A stretch of DNA of 64,000 nt from an uncultured Bacteroidales bacterium (GCA_902786925.1 CADAEK010000012.1:1-64000); one strand, 5' to 3'. Positions 46,140 to 56,149 are shown, numbered from the stretch's first letter. Program-made: numbers and translations. Notes: generated by a model from the sequence alone, not told the origin.

Positions 46140-49100
46140 TTAGAACGTCGCTGTCAGCGAGAACGAGAACGTGTGTGCGTATGGGTAGTTGAGTCCTCGC
46201 TCTGCCTTGACGGTGGAGAGGTGGAAGACATCGTTCATGTAGAAGGTGAGACGCAGACGCTCGAGCTTGATGCGCTGCAGCCAAGGGCAATACTTGAAGT
46301 CGTAGTAGGCCGAGAGGCTGGTGAGGTCAAGCATGTTGTTGCGCTGGATGAAGCGGGTAGATGCGTAGGTGGTGCTAGGCGTGCTGGAGATGTGCTTGTA
46401 GAGCGCATGGTCGCCAGGCGCATTCCATGTGTCGCTGAACACACGGCGGTCAACATTGTTGGCAATGTTGACGTTCTCCACGCGGTCCACGAGGGTCTGG
46501 TTGTAGTAGTCGCCACCGAGCTGATAGCTGAAGAGAAGGCTCAGGCCGATGCCTTTGTATTCGCCATTGAAACCGAAGGTGCCGTGCACTTTAGGATTGG
46601 AGTCGCCGGCTATGATATAGTCGTCGGTGGTGTAGTCGTAGGTAGTGGTGCCGTCTTTCTTGAGGAACATCTCGCGTCCGGTGGCTGGGTCGATGCCTAA
46701 GGAGCGTACGGCCCAGATAGCGGTCATGGACTGGCCTTCTTCGTAGCGGAGGATGGGCGAGGTGGTGTTCTCGGAGTCTTGCTCGCGGTTGAAGGAGCTG
46801 AGGGCGTCGCTAATCTTGGTGACTTTGTTCTCGTTGTGGGCAATGCTGCCGGTGAGGCTCATGAAAGACTGCCCCTTCTGGAAGAAGCGCCAGTTGAGTG
46901 TGGCCTCAATGCCTCGGTTCTGCACGTTGCCTAAGTTCTCCATGTAGGAAGTGAAGCCTGTGGACGTGGGGATGGACATAGCGATGAGGGCATCGCGAGT
47001 GCGACTGTCGTAGTAGTCGAAGCGCAGGTTAAGCCGACGCCAGAGGGAGAGGTCGAGGCCGACGGTGAAGTCGCCTGTCTGCTGCCACTTGAGGTTGGGG
47101 TTCGGCATGCCCATGAGGTAGGCACCTGAGATATTGTCGTAGATGATGTTGTCGTAGAATTTGTAGGTGGCTTTCGACTGGTAAGGTGAGAAGTTCTGGT
47201 TACCGGTCAAGCCGTAGGTGATGCGGAGCTTGCAGAGGGTGAGCCAGTTGGCCCATTCCATGAAGGACTCCTTGTGCAGGTTCCAACCGGCACCCGCACT
47301 CCAGAAGGTACCCCAACGGTTGTCGCTGCCGAAGACGGAGGAACCGTTGAAGCGAAGGCTGGCATCGAAGAGGTAGCGCTCGTCGTAGGAGTAGTTGGCT
47401 GCTCCTGTGATACCTAATGAACGAGTGGTGCTTTCAGAACCAGAGGGCTTGCCACCTTCTGCGTATTGCTTGGCGAAGGTGATGTAATCGACGTGGTTGT
47501 TGAGGAAGCCCCACGCGGTCATGCCTTCAGCGCTGGTGTTGGATGACTGGAGGGAGTAGGCTGCGTTGGCGAGCAGGAGGTGCTTGCCCCATGTGTGGGA
47601 GTAATGGCCTGTGACATCGACAGAGAGGTTGTTGCTCTCTCCGTTGTTGATGTAGTAGCTGCCTCGCTGGAAGTAGCGGTCACCTGTCCAGTCGTGGAAA
47701 CGAGTGTGGTCGCCTGGGTAGAAGTCCTCGCGCTTGTTGTTCTGATGGGTGTAGCCCAAACGTGCTGTGAAACGGAGGTCTTCGGTGGGACGGTATTCGA
47801 TGTAGAAGTTCTCCACCACTTCATTATACTTGGAGAAGTTCTTGGTGCCGATGGAGGCGTTGTAAAGCGGGTTGTAGTAGGTAGTGGTGCTACCGTTGGC
47901 GCCTGGAGAGGTGTAGGTGCCCAGTACCTTGAGGATGTTCCCGTTGTTGTCGCGTGGAGCGAAGTAGGGGTTCACGGTGACATAGTCGGAGAAGGAACCG
48001 TAGGGGCTGTCATCGGCTTGGTTGCCCGTGACAGAGAGGGAGTTGCGGAACATCCACTGCTTGTAGCGGTAGGAGAGGTTGATGTTGCCAGAGATGGTGC
48101 GGCGGCCAGACTTCTTCATCACACCTGCCACATCGTTGTACATGACGCTGGCGGAGTAGCGCATCTCTTGTGTGCCGCCTTCAAGATAGGCAGTGTGCTT
48201 TTGTCCTACTCCTGTGCGCAGGGGCTGAGAGAGCCAATATGTGTTCACACCTCGTGCGATGTTGGCGGCGATGTTGTTGTACTGCTCGTCAAGCAGCGCT
48301 TGGTAGTAGGGGGAGTTGGATGTGTAGCGTCCGGCGTTCTTCTCCACCTGCAGCTTCTCTGTGGCGTTGCAGAGGTCGTAGGACGTAAGGTCGGGGGTCT
48401 CGATGTTGAGGTCGCCCGTATAGGTGATGCGCAGACGGCCTGCCTCAGGCAGAATGGTCTCGACAACGATGACACCGTTGCTGGCCTTGGAGCCATAGAT
48501 GGCTTTGGCTGCACCGTCTTTCAGGATGGTGACGGACTTGATGCGGTTCATGTCGAGGTCGAAGATTTGCTGTTGGCTGGCTTCGAAACCGTCGAGGATG
48601 AAGAGCGGAGCATTGGGGTTGCCGCTGTATTCGCCCTGCAGGCCACCGAATGAGGCCTTACCGCGGATGGTGATGTCGGACATGTGGTTCGGGTCGGAAC
48701 CGTTGATGCTGTTCATGTCCACAACGAAAGAAGGGTCGAGCGACTGGATGACTTTCAGCACGTTGCTGTTGCCTACAGTCTTGAGCTCTTCCTGCGTGTA
48801 AGAGGAGGTGGAACCGGTGAATGTGGATGACTTGTAGTCAAACAGACCAGTCACCACCACGTCGTTGAGCATGCCGTCTTCTTGCAGCACAATGACTTGG
48901 TTGACGTAGTTTCGCTTGCCGTCGTAACTTTTGGTTTGTGACTTCATGCCGACGAAGGAGTAATCGACTGTGGCTTTCTTGCCTCGAGGAATGGAGAGGG
49001 TGAACTTACCGTCTGCATCGGCTACGGCTCCTGCTTTGGTCTCACGTACATAGATGTTGGCACCAGGAAGGGTCTCTCCCTGAGCATCTTTGATAGTGCC

Positions 49101-49268
49101 TTGCAGCAGCACAACATTAGTTTGTGGCCCGTTTTGTGCCTTCGATACCTGCATAGTCTGCATGGGTACCGAAGTGGGCTTGTTGTCTTGGGCGTACAAA
49201 GGAACACTCGTCAGGAGACTGAGCGCCAATGCCGCCATCGTCTTTGTTTGTGTGTGTTGATGAAACAT
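46140..49268 (-). CDS. SusC/RagA family TonB-linked outer-membrane transporter
   Basis: A 1042-residue outer-membrane import channel. Signal peptide about 1-25 (ATG 49268 chosen since the signal begins there). CarboxypepD_reg-like domain (about 50-135; GTIKDAQGETLPGANIYVRE), then DVVVTG and the plug (about 140-260; FILDGFEASQQQIFDLDMNRI, ILKDGAAKAIYGSKASNGVIVV), then the 22-strand barrel ending YAHTFSFSLTATF. No STN domain, so signalling through an anti-sigma factor is unlikely. It forms the pair with the SusD downstream. Confidence 0.96.
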   Translation of the reverse strand: MFHQHTQTKTMAALALSLLTSVPLYAQDNKPTSVPMQTMQVSKAQNGPQTNVVLLQGTIKDAQGETLPGANIYVRETKAGAVADADGKFTLSIPRGKKATVDYSFVGMKSQTKSYDGKRNYVNQVIVLQEDGMLNDVVVTGLFDYKSSTFTGSTSSYTQEELKTVGNSNVLKVIQSLDPSFVVDMNSINGSDPNHMSDITIRGKASFGGLQGEYSGNPNAPLFILDGFEASQQQIFDLDMNRIKSVTILKDGAAKAIYGSKASNGVIVVETILPEAGRLRITYTGDLNIETPDLTSYDLCNATEKLQVEKNAGRYTSNSPYYQALLDEQYNNIAANIARGVNTYWLSQPLRTGVGQKHTAYLEGGTQEMRYSASVMYNDVAGVMKKSGRRTISGNINLSYRYKQWMFRNSLSVTGNQADDSPYGSFSDYVTVNPYFAPRDNNGNILKVLGTYTSPGANGSTTTYYNPLYNASIGTKNFSKYNEVVENFYIEYRPTEDLRFTARLGYTHQNNKREDFYPGDHTRFHDWTGDRYFQRGSYYINNGESNNLSVDVTGHYSHTWGKHLLLANAAYSLQSSNTSAEGMTAWGFLNNHVDYITFAKQYAEGGKPSGSESTTRSLGITGAANYSYDERYLFDASLRFNGSSVFGSDNRWGTFWSAGAGWNLHKESFMEWANWLTLCKLRITYGLTGNQNFSPYQSKATYKFYDNIIYDNISGAYLMGMPNPNLKWQQTGDFTVGLDLSLWRRLNLRFDYYDSRTRDALIAMSIPTSTGFTSYMENLGNVQNRGIEATLNWRFFQKGQSFMSLTGSIAHNENKVTKISDALSSFNREQDSENTTSPILRYEEGQSMTAIWAVRSLGIDPATGREMFLKKDGTTTYDYTTDDYIIAGDSNPKVHGTFGFNGEYKGIGLSLLFSYQLGGDYYNQTLVDRVENVNIANNVDRRVFSDTWNAPGDHALYKHISSTPSTTYASTRFIQRNNMLDLTSLSAYYDFKYCPWLQRIKLERLRLTFYMNDVFHLSTVKAERGLNYPYAHTFSFSLTATF

Positions 49269-49300
49269 ATGATAGAATTTGTTCTTTGGCAAAACAGAAG

Positions 49301-49330
49301 GGCTCTCACTACACACTTGTAGCGAGAGCC
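49301..49330 (-). terminator. Hairpin between GH127 and susC
   Basis: A 13-bp stem with one mismatch (ggctctcactaca / tgtagcgagagcc) and a 4-base loop. On the minus strand it is followed by cttctgttttg, a weak T-tract. It could reduce read-through from GH127 into susC. Confidence 0.6.
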
Positions 49331-49346
49331 TGTATGATAGATGTGC

Positions 49347-51833
49347 TTACTTCACTGACCACTCGAAAACGCCTGCGCTGTAATCGCCTTGCACGATTTC
49401 CAGCTTCATGGCAGAGGTCTTCACGGGGTCGAAGTTGACAATGTTGGCAGCACCCTTCACGGTGCTGTATGCTGTGGGGTTCTTCACTTCAGCCCAATCG
49501 CCAGTCGCGGTCTTGTAGTAGAGCTTCCAGCTGTCGGGAACGCGGCAGCCGCCCCATGGACCGTCGTCGAACCAGTAGACGGTGGAGGTGCTGACGGTCT
49601 CTGCTTGCTTGAAATCGTACTGCAACCACTCGGTAGAGTTCTTGGCAGGCCACCAGTGGGTATAAGGCACAGAGCGGTCGTTGCCATCGGCCGGCACAAG
49701 GCGGTCGTTGATAGCTGAGAGGGCTGGAAGATTGCGTTTTGAGCCGGTCACCTTGCTCTCCGATGCAATGGATGCAGGAAGGGCTGGGGTGGTAGCGTTG
49801 AGGTCTTGTGGAATCCATACGGTCATCTTGCCAGGACCACGATGTGCCCATGCGTAGTAAGGAATGAGAACAAGACGCTCGTCTTTGGTCTGCAACTTGC
49901 CCTGCTGGTTGAAGTTGAGGGTCTGTGCGTCGGTGGTGAGGGTCTGAACAGTGGTGTTCATGATTTCCTTGGTGCCCATCTGGAACTGAGGCTCTTGGTT
50001 GATGAGGACGGAGAGGACATCGCACTGGTTGTCGGGATGCTCGGCGCAATAGACAATAGGTCCACGCTCGATAGCCACACGGCCCTTATCGGCTGCGACC
50101 TGTCCGTTGGCACGCACAATGCGAGGCTCCATGTCGAAGTGAATGTCTACCTTGTCACCCTTCTTCCATGCGCGGTTGATGACGAAGTAGCCTTGCTTCA
50201 GTTCGCCCTGTACGGGTTGGCCGTTCACCTTGATGGTGTAGCCAAGACGCTTGCCGTCAGCGTAGGTGTAGAGGTTGCTGGGCACGACCTCACCTTTCAC
50301 CCATCCTGGAATGCGGATGTTGAGGGCATACTGGCCTGCACCGTTGTCAATCTTCAGGGTGACGTCGCCATCCCAAGGATAGTTCGTCTTTTGGGTCAAA
50401 GTGACGTTCTTTTTGCCCACCTTCACGTTGACGGTGTTGGAGTTGAAGAGGTTGATGTAAAGTCCGTTATCCTTAACAGCATAGATGTACTGTGGCAACG
50501 AAGGAATGAAGCGTGCTGCATTAGAAGGACAGCATGCACAACCGAACCAAGCTTGGCGCTGGTGCTGACCCATGCTCTGAAGTGGGTTCGGATAGAAGAA
50601 GGTGCCACCGTCGATGCTGATGCCAGAGATGACACCGTTATAGAGCGAACGCTCCAGAGCATCGTAGTATTTGGAATCTCCATGAAGGAGGAAAAGGCGG
50701 TAGTTGAGATACACTTGTGCAATGGCTGCACAGGTTTCGCAGTAAGCACTCATGTTGGGGAGCTCATAGTTCTTGCCGAAGGCTTCACCGCTGGCTGTCG
50801 CACCCACACCGCCTGTGATGTAGAACTTCTTGCCGACAATGTTCTCCCAGATGCGGTCGATGGCATCAATGTAGCTCTTGTCGCCCGTGAGAGCGGCCAC
50901 GTCAGCCATGCCTGCGTACATGTAGCCTGCACGAACAGCATGCCCCACGGCCTCGTCTTGCTCCAGCACGGGCTTGTGGCTTTGGCTGTAATCGCTGAGA
51001 GAGTGGAAGTAGCCATCGTTGTCGAAGAGGCCCTGGCGAGTCTGCTTCCACGCCGCATCACGCTTGCCTCGCTTGTCGAGGAAGAACTTGGCCATGTCGA
51101 GGTATTTCTTGTTGCCTGTAGCGATGTACAGTTTGGCTAAGCCCATCTCTGCAATCTGATGACCAGGAACGACGCTGGCTTGACCGGGCTTGTCGCCCAC
51201 TTCGCGGCATACGCAGTCTGCATATTTGATAGCGACGTTGAGGAAATTCTTCTTGCCTGTAGCATAGTAGTGTGCCACAGCGGCTTCGCAAAGGTGGCCG
51301 AGGTTATAGAATTCATGGCTGAGGTCTTCCACGCGTTCCCAGCGCTTCGAGCCAGCCCATTCGTGAGGCTGATTGGGGTTCTGGGTACGAGAAGTATAGA
51401 GATAGCCGTCAGGCTCTTGACCTGAGGCAATCACGGCAATCACGCTGTCAACGTATTTGTCAAGGCGGCCTCCCTTGAACTTAGCGTTAGGGTAGGTCTG
51501 TAACAGGTAGCTGGCACCCTCGATGGTCTTGTAAGGGTCCGTGTCGTCAAAGGAATAAGTGCCCTTCTTAATCTCAAAGACTTTTGAAGGGTCCTTGAGG
51601 TGTTGGGCCGCGTTGCTGAAGTTAGTGTATCGCCCCGTCTCCTCACTCTTCGAGAAAGCAAGAGGGATGGTGACGTTCTGACTGGCCTGAAGGCGTTGTC
51701 CCCAGAAAGTGTTCTGAGCCACCTTCACTTTGGTAAAGGGCACTTGAGTAATAGGGTAGCCCCCATTCTTGTCCTGGGCCACCATGCCAATAGCTGTCAC
51801 TGCAGCCACGGTTAAAGTGATAAGTCGTTTCAT
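49347..51833 (-). CDS. Secreted GH127 beta-L-arabinofuranosidase-like enzyme
   Basis: An 828-residue secreted enzyme matching GH127, which removes beta-L-arabinofuranose from plant glycans such as hydroxyproline-linked arabinosides. The zinc-cysteine active site of the family is present: E366 and C368 in YCETC, and C434-C435 in GCACCPSN (nucleophile). An (alpha/alpha)6 barrel fills about 35-440, beta-sandwiches follow, and the last about 120 residues (VYWFDDGPWGGCRVPDSW) look like an extra carbohydrate-binding domain. Signal peptide 1-19. First gene of the locus, 78 bp before susC. A -7 TATCTTTG lies at 51876-51883 without a clear -33. Confidence 0.9.
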   Translation of the reverse strand: MKRLITLTVAAVTAIGMVAQDKNGGYPITQVPFTKVKVAQNTFWGQRLQASQNVTIPLAFSKSEETGRYTNFSNAAQHLKDPSKVFEIKKGTYSFDDTDPYKTIEGASYLLQTYPNAKFKGGRLDKYVDSVIAVIASGQEPDGYLYTSRTQNPNQPHEWAGSKRWERVEDLSHEFYNLGHLCEAAVAHYYATGKKNFLNVAIKYADCVCREVGDKPGQASVVPGHQIAEMGLAKLYIATGNKKYLDMAKFFLDKRGKRDAAWKQTRQGLFDNDGYFHSLSDYSQSHKPVLEQDEAVGHAVRAGYMYAGMADVAALTGDKSYIDAIDRIWENIVGKKFYITGGVGATASGEAFGKNYELPNMSAYCETCAAIAQVYLNYRLFLLHGDSKYYDALERSLYNGVISGISIDGGTFFYPNPLQSMGQHQRQAWFGCACCPSNAARFIPSLPQYIYAVKDNGLYINLFNSNTVNVKVGKKNVTLTQKTNYPWDGDVTLKIDNGAGQYALNIRIPGWVKGEVVPSNLYTYADGKRLGYTIKVNGQPVQGELKQGYFVINRAWKKGDKVDIHFDMEPRIVRANGQVAADKGRVAIERGPIVYCAEHPDNQCDVLSVLINQEPQFQMGTKEIMNTTVQTLTTDAQTLNFNQQGKLQTKDERLVLIPYYAWAHRGPGKMTVWIPQDLNATTPALPASIASESKVTGSKRNLPALSAINDRLVPADGNDRSVPYTHWWPAKNSTEWLQYDFKQAETVSTSTVYWFDDGPWGGCRVPDSWKLYYKTATGDWAEVKNPTAYSTVKGAANIVNFDPVKTSAMKLEIVQGDYSAGVFEWSVK

Positions 51834-52147
51834 TAATATAAATTAAATAGGTTGGATTGTTAGTGGAATCGCTTGCAAAGATAGGCCTTTCTTTTCGTTC
51901 GTCATAAAAATAGGGAATAAAATTTGTTCCAAGTCGTTGATTCACGTTGTTTTTTGTACTAAGATAGTAGCGAATGACACTTTAGTTAGACGATTTTTGT
52001 ATTCTATCTTCTTCTAATTTGGTCAGATTGAAAAGAAAACGTAACTTTGCAGTCGCAAAGTGATAGTTAGATGGCAATTTAAACGTCAAATAGTTGTAGA
52101 AGAAAGTTTTTCAGGAGTAAAAAGAAACAACATAAACAATAAAGCTT
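51834..52147. other. Divergent control region, GH127 versus kor genes
   Basis: A 314-bp gap, AT-rich, no ORF. It holds the minus-strand -7 for GH127 (51876-51883) and the full kor promoter (52018-52049). No notable repeat seen. Confidence 0.6.
52018..52049 (+). promoter_or_regulatory. Promoter for the kor operon
   Basis: TTTG (52018-52021), 20-bp spacer, TAACTTTG (52042-52049), with a leader of about 98 bases to the first start codon. Confidence 0.75.
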
Positions 52148-53998
52148 ATGGCAGAAAAATTGGAAATGAAGGAACTTGCCGAAGTAGCGGTTCGCTTCTC
52201 GGGTGATTCTGGCGACGGCATGCAGTTGGCCGGAAACATCTTCTCTACAGTGTCAGCCACTGTGGGTAACAGTATCAGCACTTTTCCAGACTATCCAGCC
52301 GACATCCGTGCCCCGCAAGGTTCGCTGACCGGTGTGAGCGGTTTCCAGGTGCACATCGGTGCCGAGATGGTCTATACACCAGGTGACAAGTGCGACGTGC
52401 TGGTCGCTATGAACGCAGCTGCGCTCAAGACTCAGTACAAGTTCGCCAAGCCTGGAGCTGCCATCATTATTGACACTGATGCTTTTGGTGCTGCAGACCT
52501 GAAGAAGGCTGCCTTTGCAACAGAAGACTATCTTGGCGAGATGGGCATCGACCCAGACCGTGTCATCGCTTGCCCTATCACGCAGATGGTGAAAGACTGT
52601 TTGGCTGATTCCGGTATGGATGTGAAGGCCATGCTGAAGTGCCGTAACATGTTCGCTCTTGGCCTTGTTTGCTGGCTCTTCGACCGCGATTTGAACATCG
52701 CCTTCAACTTCCTGAAGGAGAAGTTCGCTAAGAAGCCAGGTGTGGCTGAGGCCAACATCAAGGTGATTCAGGCTGGTTACGACTACGGTCATAACACGCA
52801 CAGCTCTGTGGCTAACGTGTATCGCATCGAGACCAAGAACAAGGTGCCTGGACGTTACATGGACATCACCGGTAATAAGGCTACCGCTTACGGCTTCATC
52901 GCTGCCGCTGAGAAAGCAGGCTTGAAGCTCTACCTTGGCTCTTATCCTATCACTCCTGCAACAGACGTGTTGCACGAGCTTTCTAAACATAAGTCATTAG
53001 GTGTCACTACCGTTCAGTGTGAGGACGAAATCGCTGGCTGTGCTTCTGCAGTGGGTGCATCGTTTGCTGGTGCACTTGGCGTAACCTCCACCTCTGGTCC
53101 TGGCATCTGCCTGAAGAGTGAGGCAATGAACCTTGCTGTCATCATGGAGCTGCCACTTGTTGTGCTCGACGTGCAGCGTGGTGGTCCTGCTACAGGTCTT
53201 CCTACGAAGTCTGAGCAGACAGACCTCTTGCAGGCTCTCTTCGGCCGTAACGGTGAAAGCCCAATGCCAGTCATTGCGGCTACATCTCCTACCGACTGTT
53301 TCGATGCCGCATACTCTGCTGCCAAGATGGCCCTGGAGCACATGACTCCAGTCATCCTCATGACCGACGCCTATGTGGCTAACGGTTCGGCTGCATTCAA
53401 GTTGCCTAACCTCGCAGAGTACCCAGCCATCAACCCACCTTATGTTCCTGAGGAACTGAAGGGTTCTTGGGCTCCTTACCTCCGCAATCCTGAAACAGGC
53501 GTTCGCTACTGGGCTGTGCCAGGTCGTGAAGGCTTCCAGCACATCCTCGGTGGATTGGAGAAGGACAACAAGACAGGTGCTATCTCTACAGATCCAGAGA
53601 ACCACAACCTGATGACACACTTGCGTCAGGAGAAGATTGACAAGATTCAGGTTCCTGACCTTGAAGTACTTGGTGACAAGGACGACGCAGACCTTCTCAT
53701 TGTAGGCTTCGGCGGCACATACGGGCACCTCCACGCTGCTATGGACGAGCTTCGTGCTCAGGGCAAGAAGGTGGCACTCGCTCACTTCAAGTACATCAAC
53801 CCACTGCCAAAGAACACAGCAGAGGTGTTGAAGAAGTACCCCAAGGTGGTTGTGGCCGAACAGAACATGGGTCAGCTTGCCGGTTGGCTCCGCATGAAAG
53901 TGGACAACTTCGTGCCTGAGCAGTTCAATCAGGTAAAGGGTCAGCCCTTCGCAGTAGCAGAACTCGTTGAGGCATTTAACGCAATCATCAACAAATAA
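52148..53998 (+). CDS. korA: 2-oxoacid:ferredoxin oxidoreductase alpha subunit (fused gamma-alpha)
   Basis: A 616-residue subunit, probably of 2-oxoglutarate:ferredoxin oxidoreductase (reversible conversion to succinyl-CoA and CO2, giving reduced ferredoxin). Residues 10-200 are the gamma-type domain (VRFSGDSGDGMQLAGNIF), fused to the alpha pyrimidine-binding domain (SYPITPATDVLHELSK; QCEDEIAGCASAVGASFAGA; TSTSGPGICLKSEA; PLVVLDVQRGGPATGLPTKS). The C-terminal transketolase-like domain starts about 500. Coupled to the beta subunit 17 bp downstream. A 2-oxoglutarate substrate is inferred from the KorAB pattern. Confidence 0.93.
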   Translation: MAEKLEMKELAEVAVRFSGDSGDGMQLAGNIFSTVSATVGNSISTFPDYPADIRAPQGSLTGVSGFQVHIGAEMVYTPGDKCDVLVAMNAAALKTQYKFAKPGAAIIIDTDAFGAADLKKAAFATEDYLGEMGIDPDRVIACPITQMVKDCLADSGMDVKAMLKCRNMFALGLVCWLFDRDLNIAFNFLKEKFAKKPGVAEANIKVIQAGYDYGHNTHSSVANVYRIETKNKVPGRYMDITGNKATAYGFIAAAEKAGLKLYLGSYPITPATDVLHELSKHKSLGVTTVQCEDEIAGCASAVGASFAGALGVTSTSGPGICLKSEAMNLAVIMELPLVVLDVQRGGPATGLPTKSEQTDLLQALFGRNGESPMPVIAATSPTDCFDAAYSAAKMALEHMTPVILMTDAYVANGSAAFKLPNLAEYPAINPPYVPEELKGSWAPYLRNPETGVRYWAVPGREGFQHILGGLEKDNKTGAISTDPENHNLMTHLRQEKIDKIQVPDLEVLGDKDDADLLIVGFGGTYGHLHAAMDELRAQGKKVALAHFKYINPLPKNTAEVLKKYPKVVVAEQNMGQLAGWLRMKVDNFVPEQFNQVKGQPFAVAELVEAFNAIINK

Positions 53999-54015
53999 TA
54001 GAAAGGACATTCATT

Positions 54016-55020
54016 ATGGCATATACAGCTCAAGATTTTAAGAAGGGACAGCCAAGATGGTGTCCTGGATGTGGTGACCACTTCTTCCTTGCCTCACTGC
54101 ATAAGGCAATGGCCGAGATTGGTGTAGAACCTTGGAACACAGCCGTCATTTCAGGTATCGGTTGTTCGTCACGTCTGCCACACTACATGGCAACCTATGG
54201 CATGAACACCATCCATGGCCGTGCAGCGGCTATCGCAACAGGTTGTAAGGTGGCTAACCCCAACCTGACCGTATGGCAGGTGAGCGGTGACGGTGATGGA
54301 CTTGCCATCGGCGGTAACCACTTCATCCATGCGAACCGTCGCAACATCAACCTCAACATGATTCTGCTGAACAACCGCATCTACGGTTTGACAAAGGGTC
54401 AGTATTCACCTACTTCACCACGTGGTTTCGTGTCGAAGTCAAGCCCTTACGGAACGGTGGAAGACCCATTCCGTCCTGCAGAGCTCTGCTTCGGTGCACG
54501 CGGACACTTCTTCGCACGTGCCGTAGCCACTGATGCTCCAGGCACTGTAGAGATTCTCAAGGCCGCTTACAATCATAAGGGTGCAGCCGTATGTGAGATT
54601 CTGCAGAACTGTGTCATCTTCAACAATGGCACCCACGATGCTGTCTATAGCAAGGAAGGACGTGCCAAGAACGCCATTTACGTGCAGCACGGCAAACCCC
54701 TCATCTTCGGTGAGAACAACGAGTTTGGCTTGATGCAGGAAGGCTTTGGCCTGAAGGTGGTCAAGATTGGTGAGAATGGCATCACAGAGAAAGACATCCT
54801 TGTGCACGACGCTCACTGCGAGGACAACACGCTCCAGCTCAAGCTTGCCTTGATGGGTAACGGTGATGGTTTCCCTGTGGCACTTGGTGTCATCCGCGAC
54901 GTAGATGCTCCAACCTACGACGATTGTGTGACAGCTCAGATTGAAGAGGTGAAGACTCAGAAGAAGTACCACAACTTCGCTGAGCTCTTGGAGACCAACG
55001 ATATCTGGGAAGTAAAATAA
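54016..55020 (+). CDS. korB: 2-oxoacid:ferredoxin oxidoreductase beta subunit
   Basis: A 334-residue thiamine-pyrophosphate-binding subunit. Cluster cysteines in RWCPGCGDHFFL, SGIGCSSRLPHYM, and TPP motif GDGDGLAIGGNHFIHANRRN ending near LLNNRIYGLTKGQYSPTSP. Pairs with the alpha subunit; no separate delta ferredoxin-like subunit is present, as is usual for the KorAB type. Confidence 0.94.
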   Translation: MAYTAQDFKKGQPRWCPGCGDHFFLASLHKAMAEIGVEPWNTAVISGIGCSSRLPHYMATYGMNTIHGRAAAIATGCKVANPNLTVWQVSGDGDGLAIGGNHFIHANRRNINLNMILLNNRIYGLTKGQYSPTSPRGFVSKSSPYGTVEDPFRPAELCFGARGHFFARAVATDAPGTVEILKAAYNHKGAAVCEILQNCVIFNNGTHDAVYSKEGRAKNAIYVQHGKPLIFGENNEFGLMQEGFGLKVVKIGENGITEKDILVHDAHCEDNTLQLKLALMGNGDGFPVALGVIRDVDAPTYDDCVTAQIEEVKTQKKYHNFAELLETNDIWEVK

Positions 55021-55024
55021 GACG

Positions 55025-55064
55025 ATAAAAAAAGCGTAAGGTTGAGTATGGCTCGCCTTACGCT
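55025..55064 (-). terminator. Terminator for dusB
   Basis: A 9-bp stem agcgtaagg (55033-55041) / ccttacgct (55056-55064), with gag/ctc inside. On the minus strand it is followed by eight T, so it serves dusB. Its stem covers the dusB stop codon. It may also mark the end of korB. Confidence 0.8.
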
Positions 55065-56131
55065 AAGTTTAAGATGCGCTCTTTCGCCTCGTCCAACAGG
55101 CTGAAGAGCGCATCTTGTGTTTCTGCCTGCAGAATCTTTATTCGAGTTTGTCGGAAGTCGGGAATGCCCTTGAACAGAGGGCTGTTGGCCAAGTGTCTCC
55201 TCACATGGATGATGCCACCCAGTTCCGTGCGCTTGCGCTCCTTTAGTGCGTTGTCTTCACGGAGCGAGTAAGCCACGCTGGTGCGCACCTGCCGTTTCAG
55301 CACATCCATCTTCCAGTCAAGTGTCATAGAGTCGTCGTGGTGCCCCGTGTCCAGATATGTTCTCACATCTTTGAAGAGCCAGGGCTGACCAAATGTGGCA
55401 CGGCCTATCATTACCGCATCCACTCCGTATTGCTCAAATGCTTGGGCCGCTTGTTCCGCTGTGCAGATGTCTCCATTGCCAATGATGGGGATGTGGATGC
55501 GTGGGTTCCGTTTCACCTCTCCGATGAGGGTCCAGTCGGCCTCTCCCTGATACATTTGGCTGCGTGTTCTGCCGTGGATGGTAAGAGCCTCGATGCCACA
55601 GTCCTGCAGCCGCTCGGCCAGTTCTACGATGAAGGGTTTCCCTTCCTGAACAGCCCCCCATTCGGCAGGCATGTCGTAGAGTGAAGGCACATCCCATCCG
55701 AGTCGTGTCTTTACGGTCACAGGGATGGACACCGCTTTCACTACCTCGCGGGTGATGTCAAGCATCAGTTGGGGAGTGCGCAGCATGCCTGCACCAGCCC
55801 CTTTCCCTGCCACCTTCTTCACGGGACAGCCGAAGTTGATGTCGAGGATGTCGGGCTTAGCTTCGCTCTCCACGATGCGGGCTGCCTCCACCATGCTCTC
55901 CACGTCACGTCCATAGATTTGGATAGCTACGGGACGTTCGTTGTCATCTACCCGAATCTTCTCCAGCGAGCGGTTCACATTGCGAATCAGGGCATCAGCG
56001 CTGACAAACTCCGAATACACCATGCTGGCGCCAAACTCTTTGCAGAGCAGCCGAAAAGCCTGATCTGTCACGTCCTCCATCGGCGCCAACAGAACAGGCT
56101 TCTCACCTAGATTAATGTTACGAATATTCAA
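55058..56131 (-). CDS. dusB: tRNA-dihydrouridine synthase
   Basis: A 357-residue flavoenzyme reducing uridine to dihydrouridine in the tRNA D-loop. The FMN barrel starts with PVLLAPMEDVTDQAFR. The DusB-type motif with catalytic cysteine C102 is DINFGCPVKKVAGKGAGAGM, followed by VTVKTRLGWD, LTIHGRTRSQMYQG and IGNGDICTAEQA. The only start that keeps the family N-terminus is TTG at 56131 (no ATG is available), giving NIRNINLGEKPVLL. Confidence 0.93.
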   Translation of the reverse strand: MNIRNINLGEKPVLLAPMEDVTDQAFRLLCKEFGASMVYSEFVSADALIRNVNRSLEKIRVDDNERPVAIQIYGRDVESMVEAARIVESEAKPDILDINFGCPVKKVAGKGAGAGMLRTPQLMLDITREVVKAVSIPVTVKTRLGWDVPSLYDMPAEWGAVQEGKPFIVELAERLQDCGIEALTIHGRTRSQMYQGEADWTLIGEVKRNPRIHIPIIGNGDICTAEQAAQAFEQYGVDAVMIGRATFGQPWLFKDVRTYLDTGHHDDSMTLDWKMDVLKRQVRTSVAYSLREDNALKERKRTELGGIIHVRRHLANSPLFKGIPDFRQTRIKILQAETQDALFSLLDEAKERILNLA

Positions 56132-56149
56132 TTATCGATGTTCAATTAA

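Noticed and set aside
47580-48653. Long plus-strand ORF opposite susC
   Set aside because: Valine/glycine-rich shadow of the susC frame with no domain.
49301-49330. Strong operon-ending terminator between GH127 and susC
   Set aside because: The stem has a mismatch and a weak T-tract, so partial attenuation is as likely as a full stop. I kept it only as a moderate-confidence hairpin.
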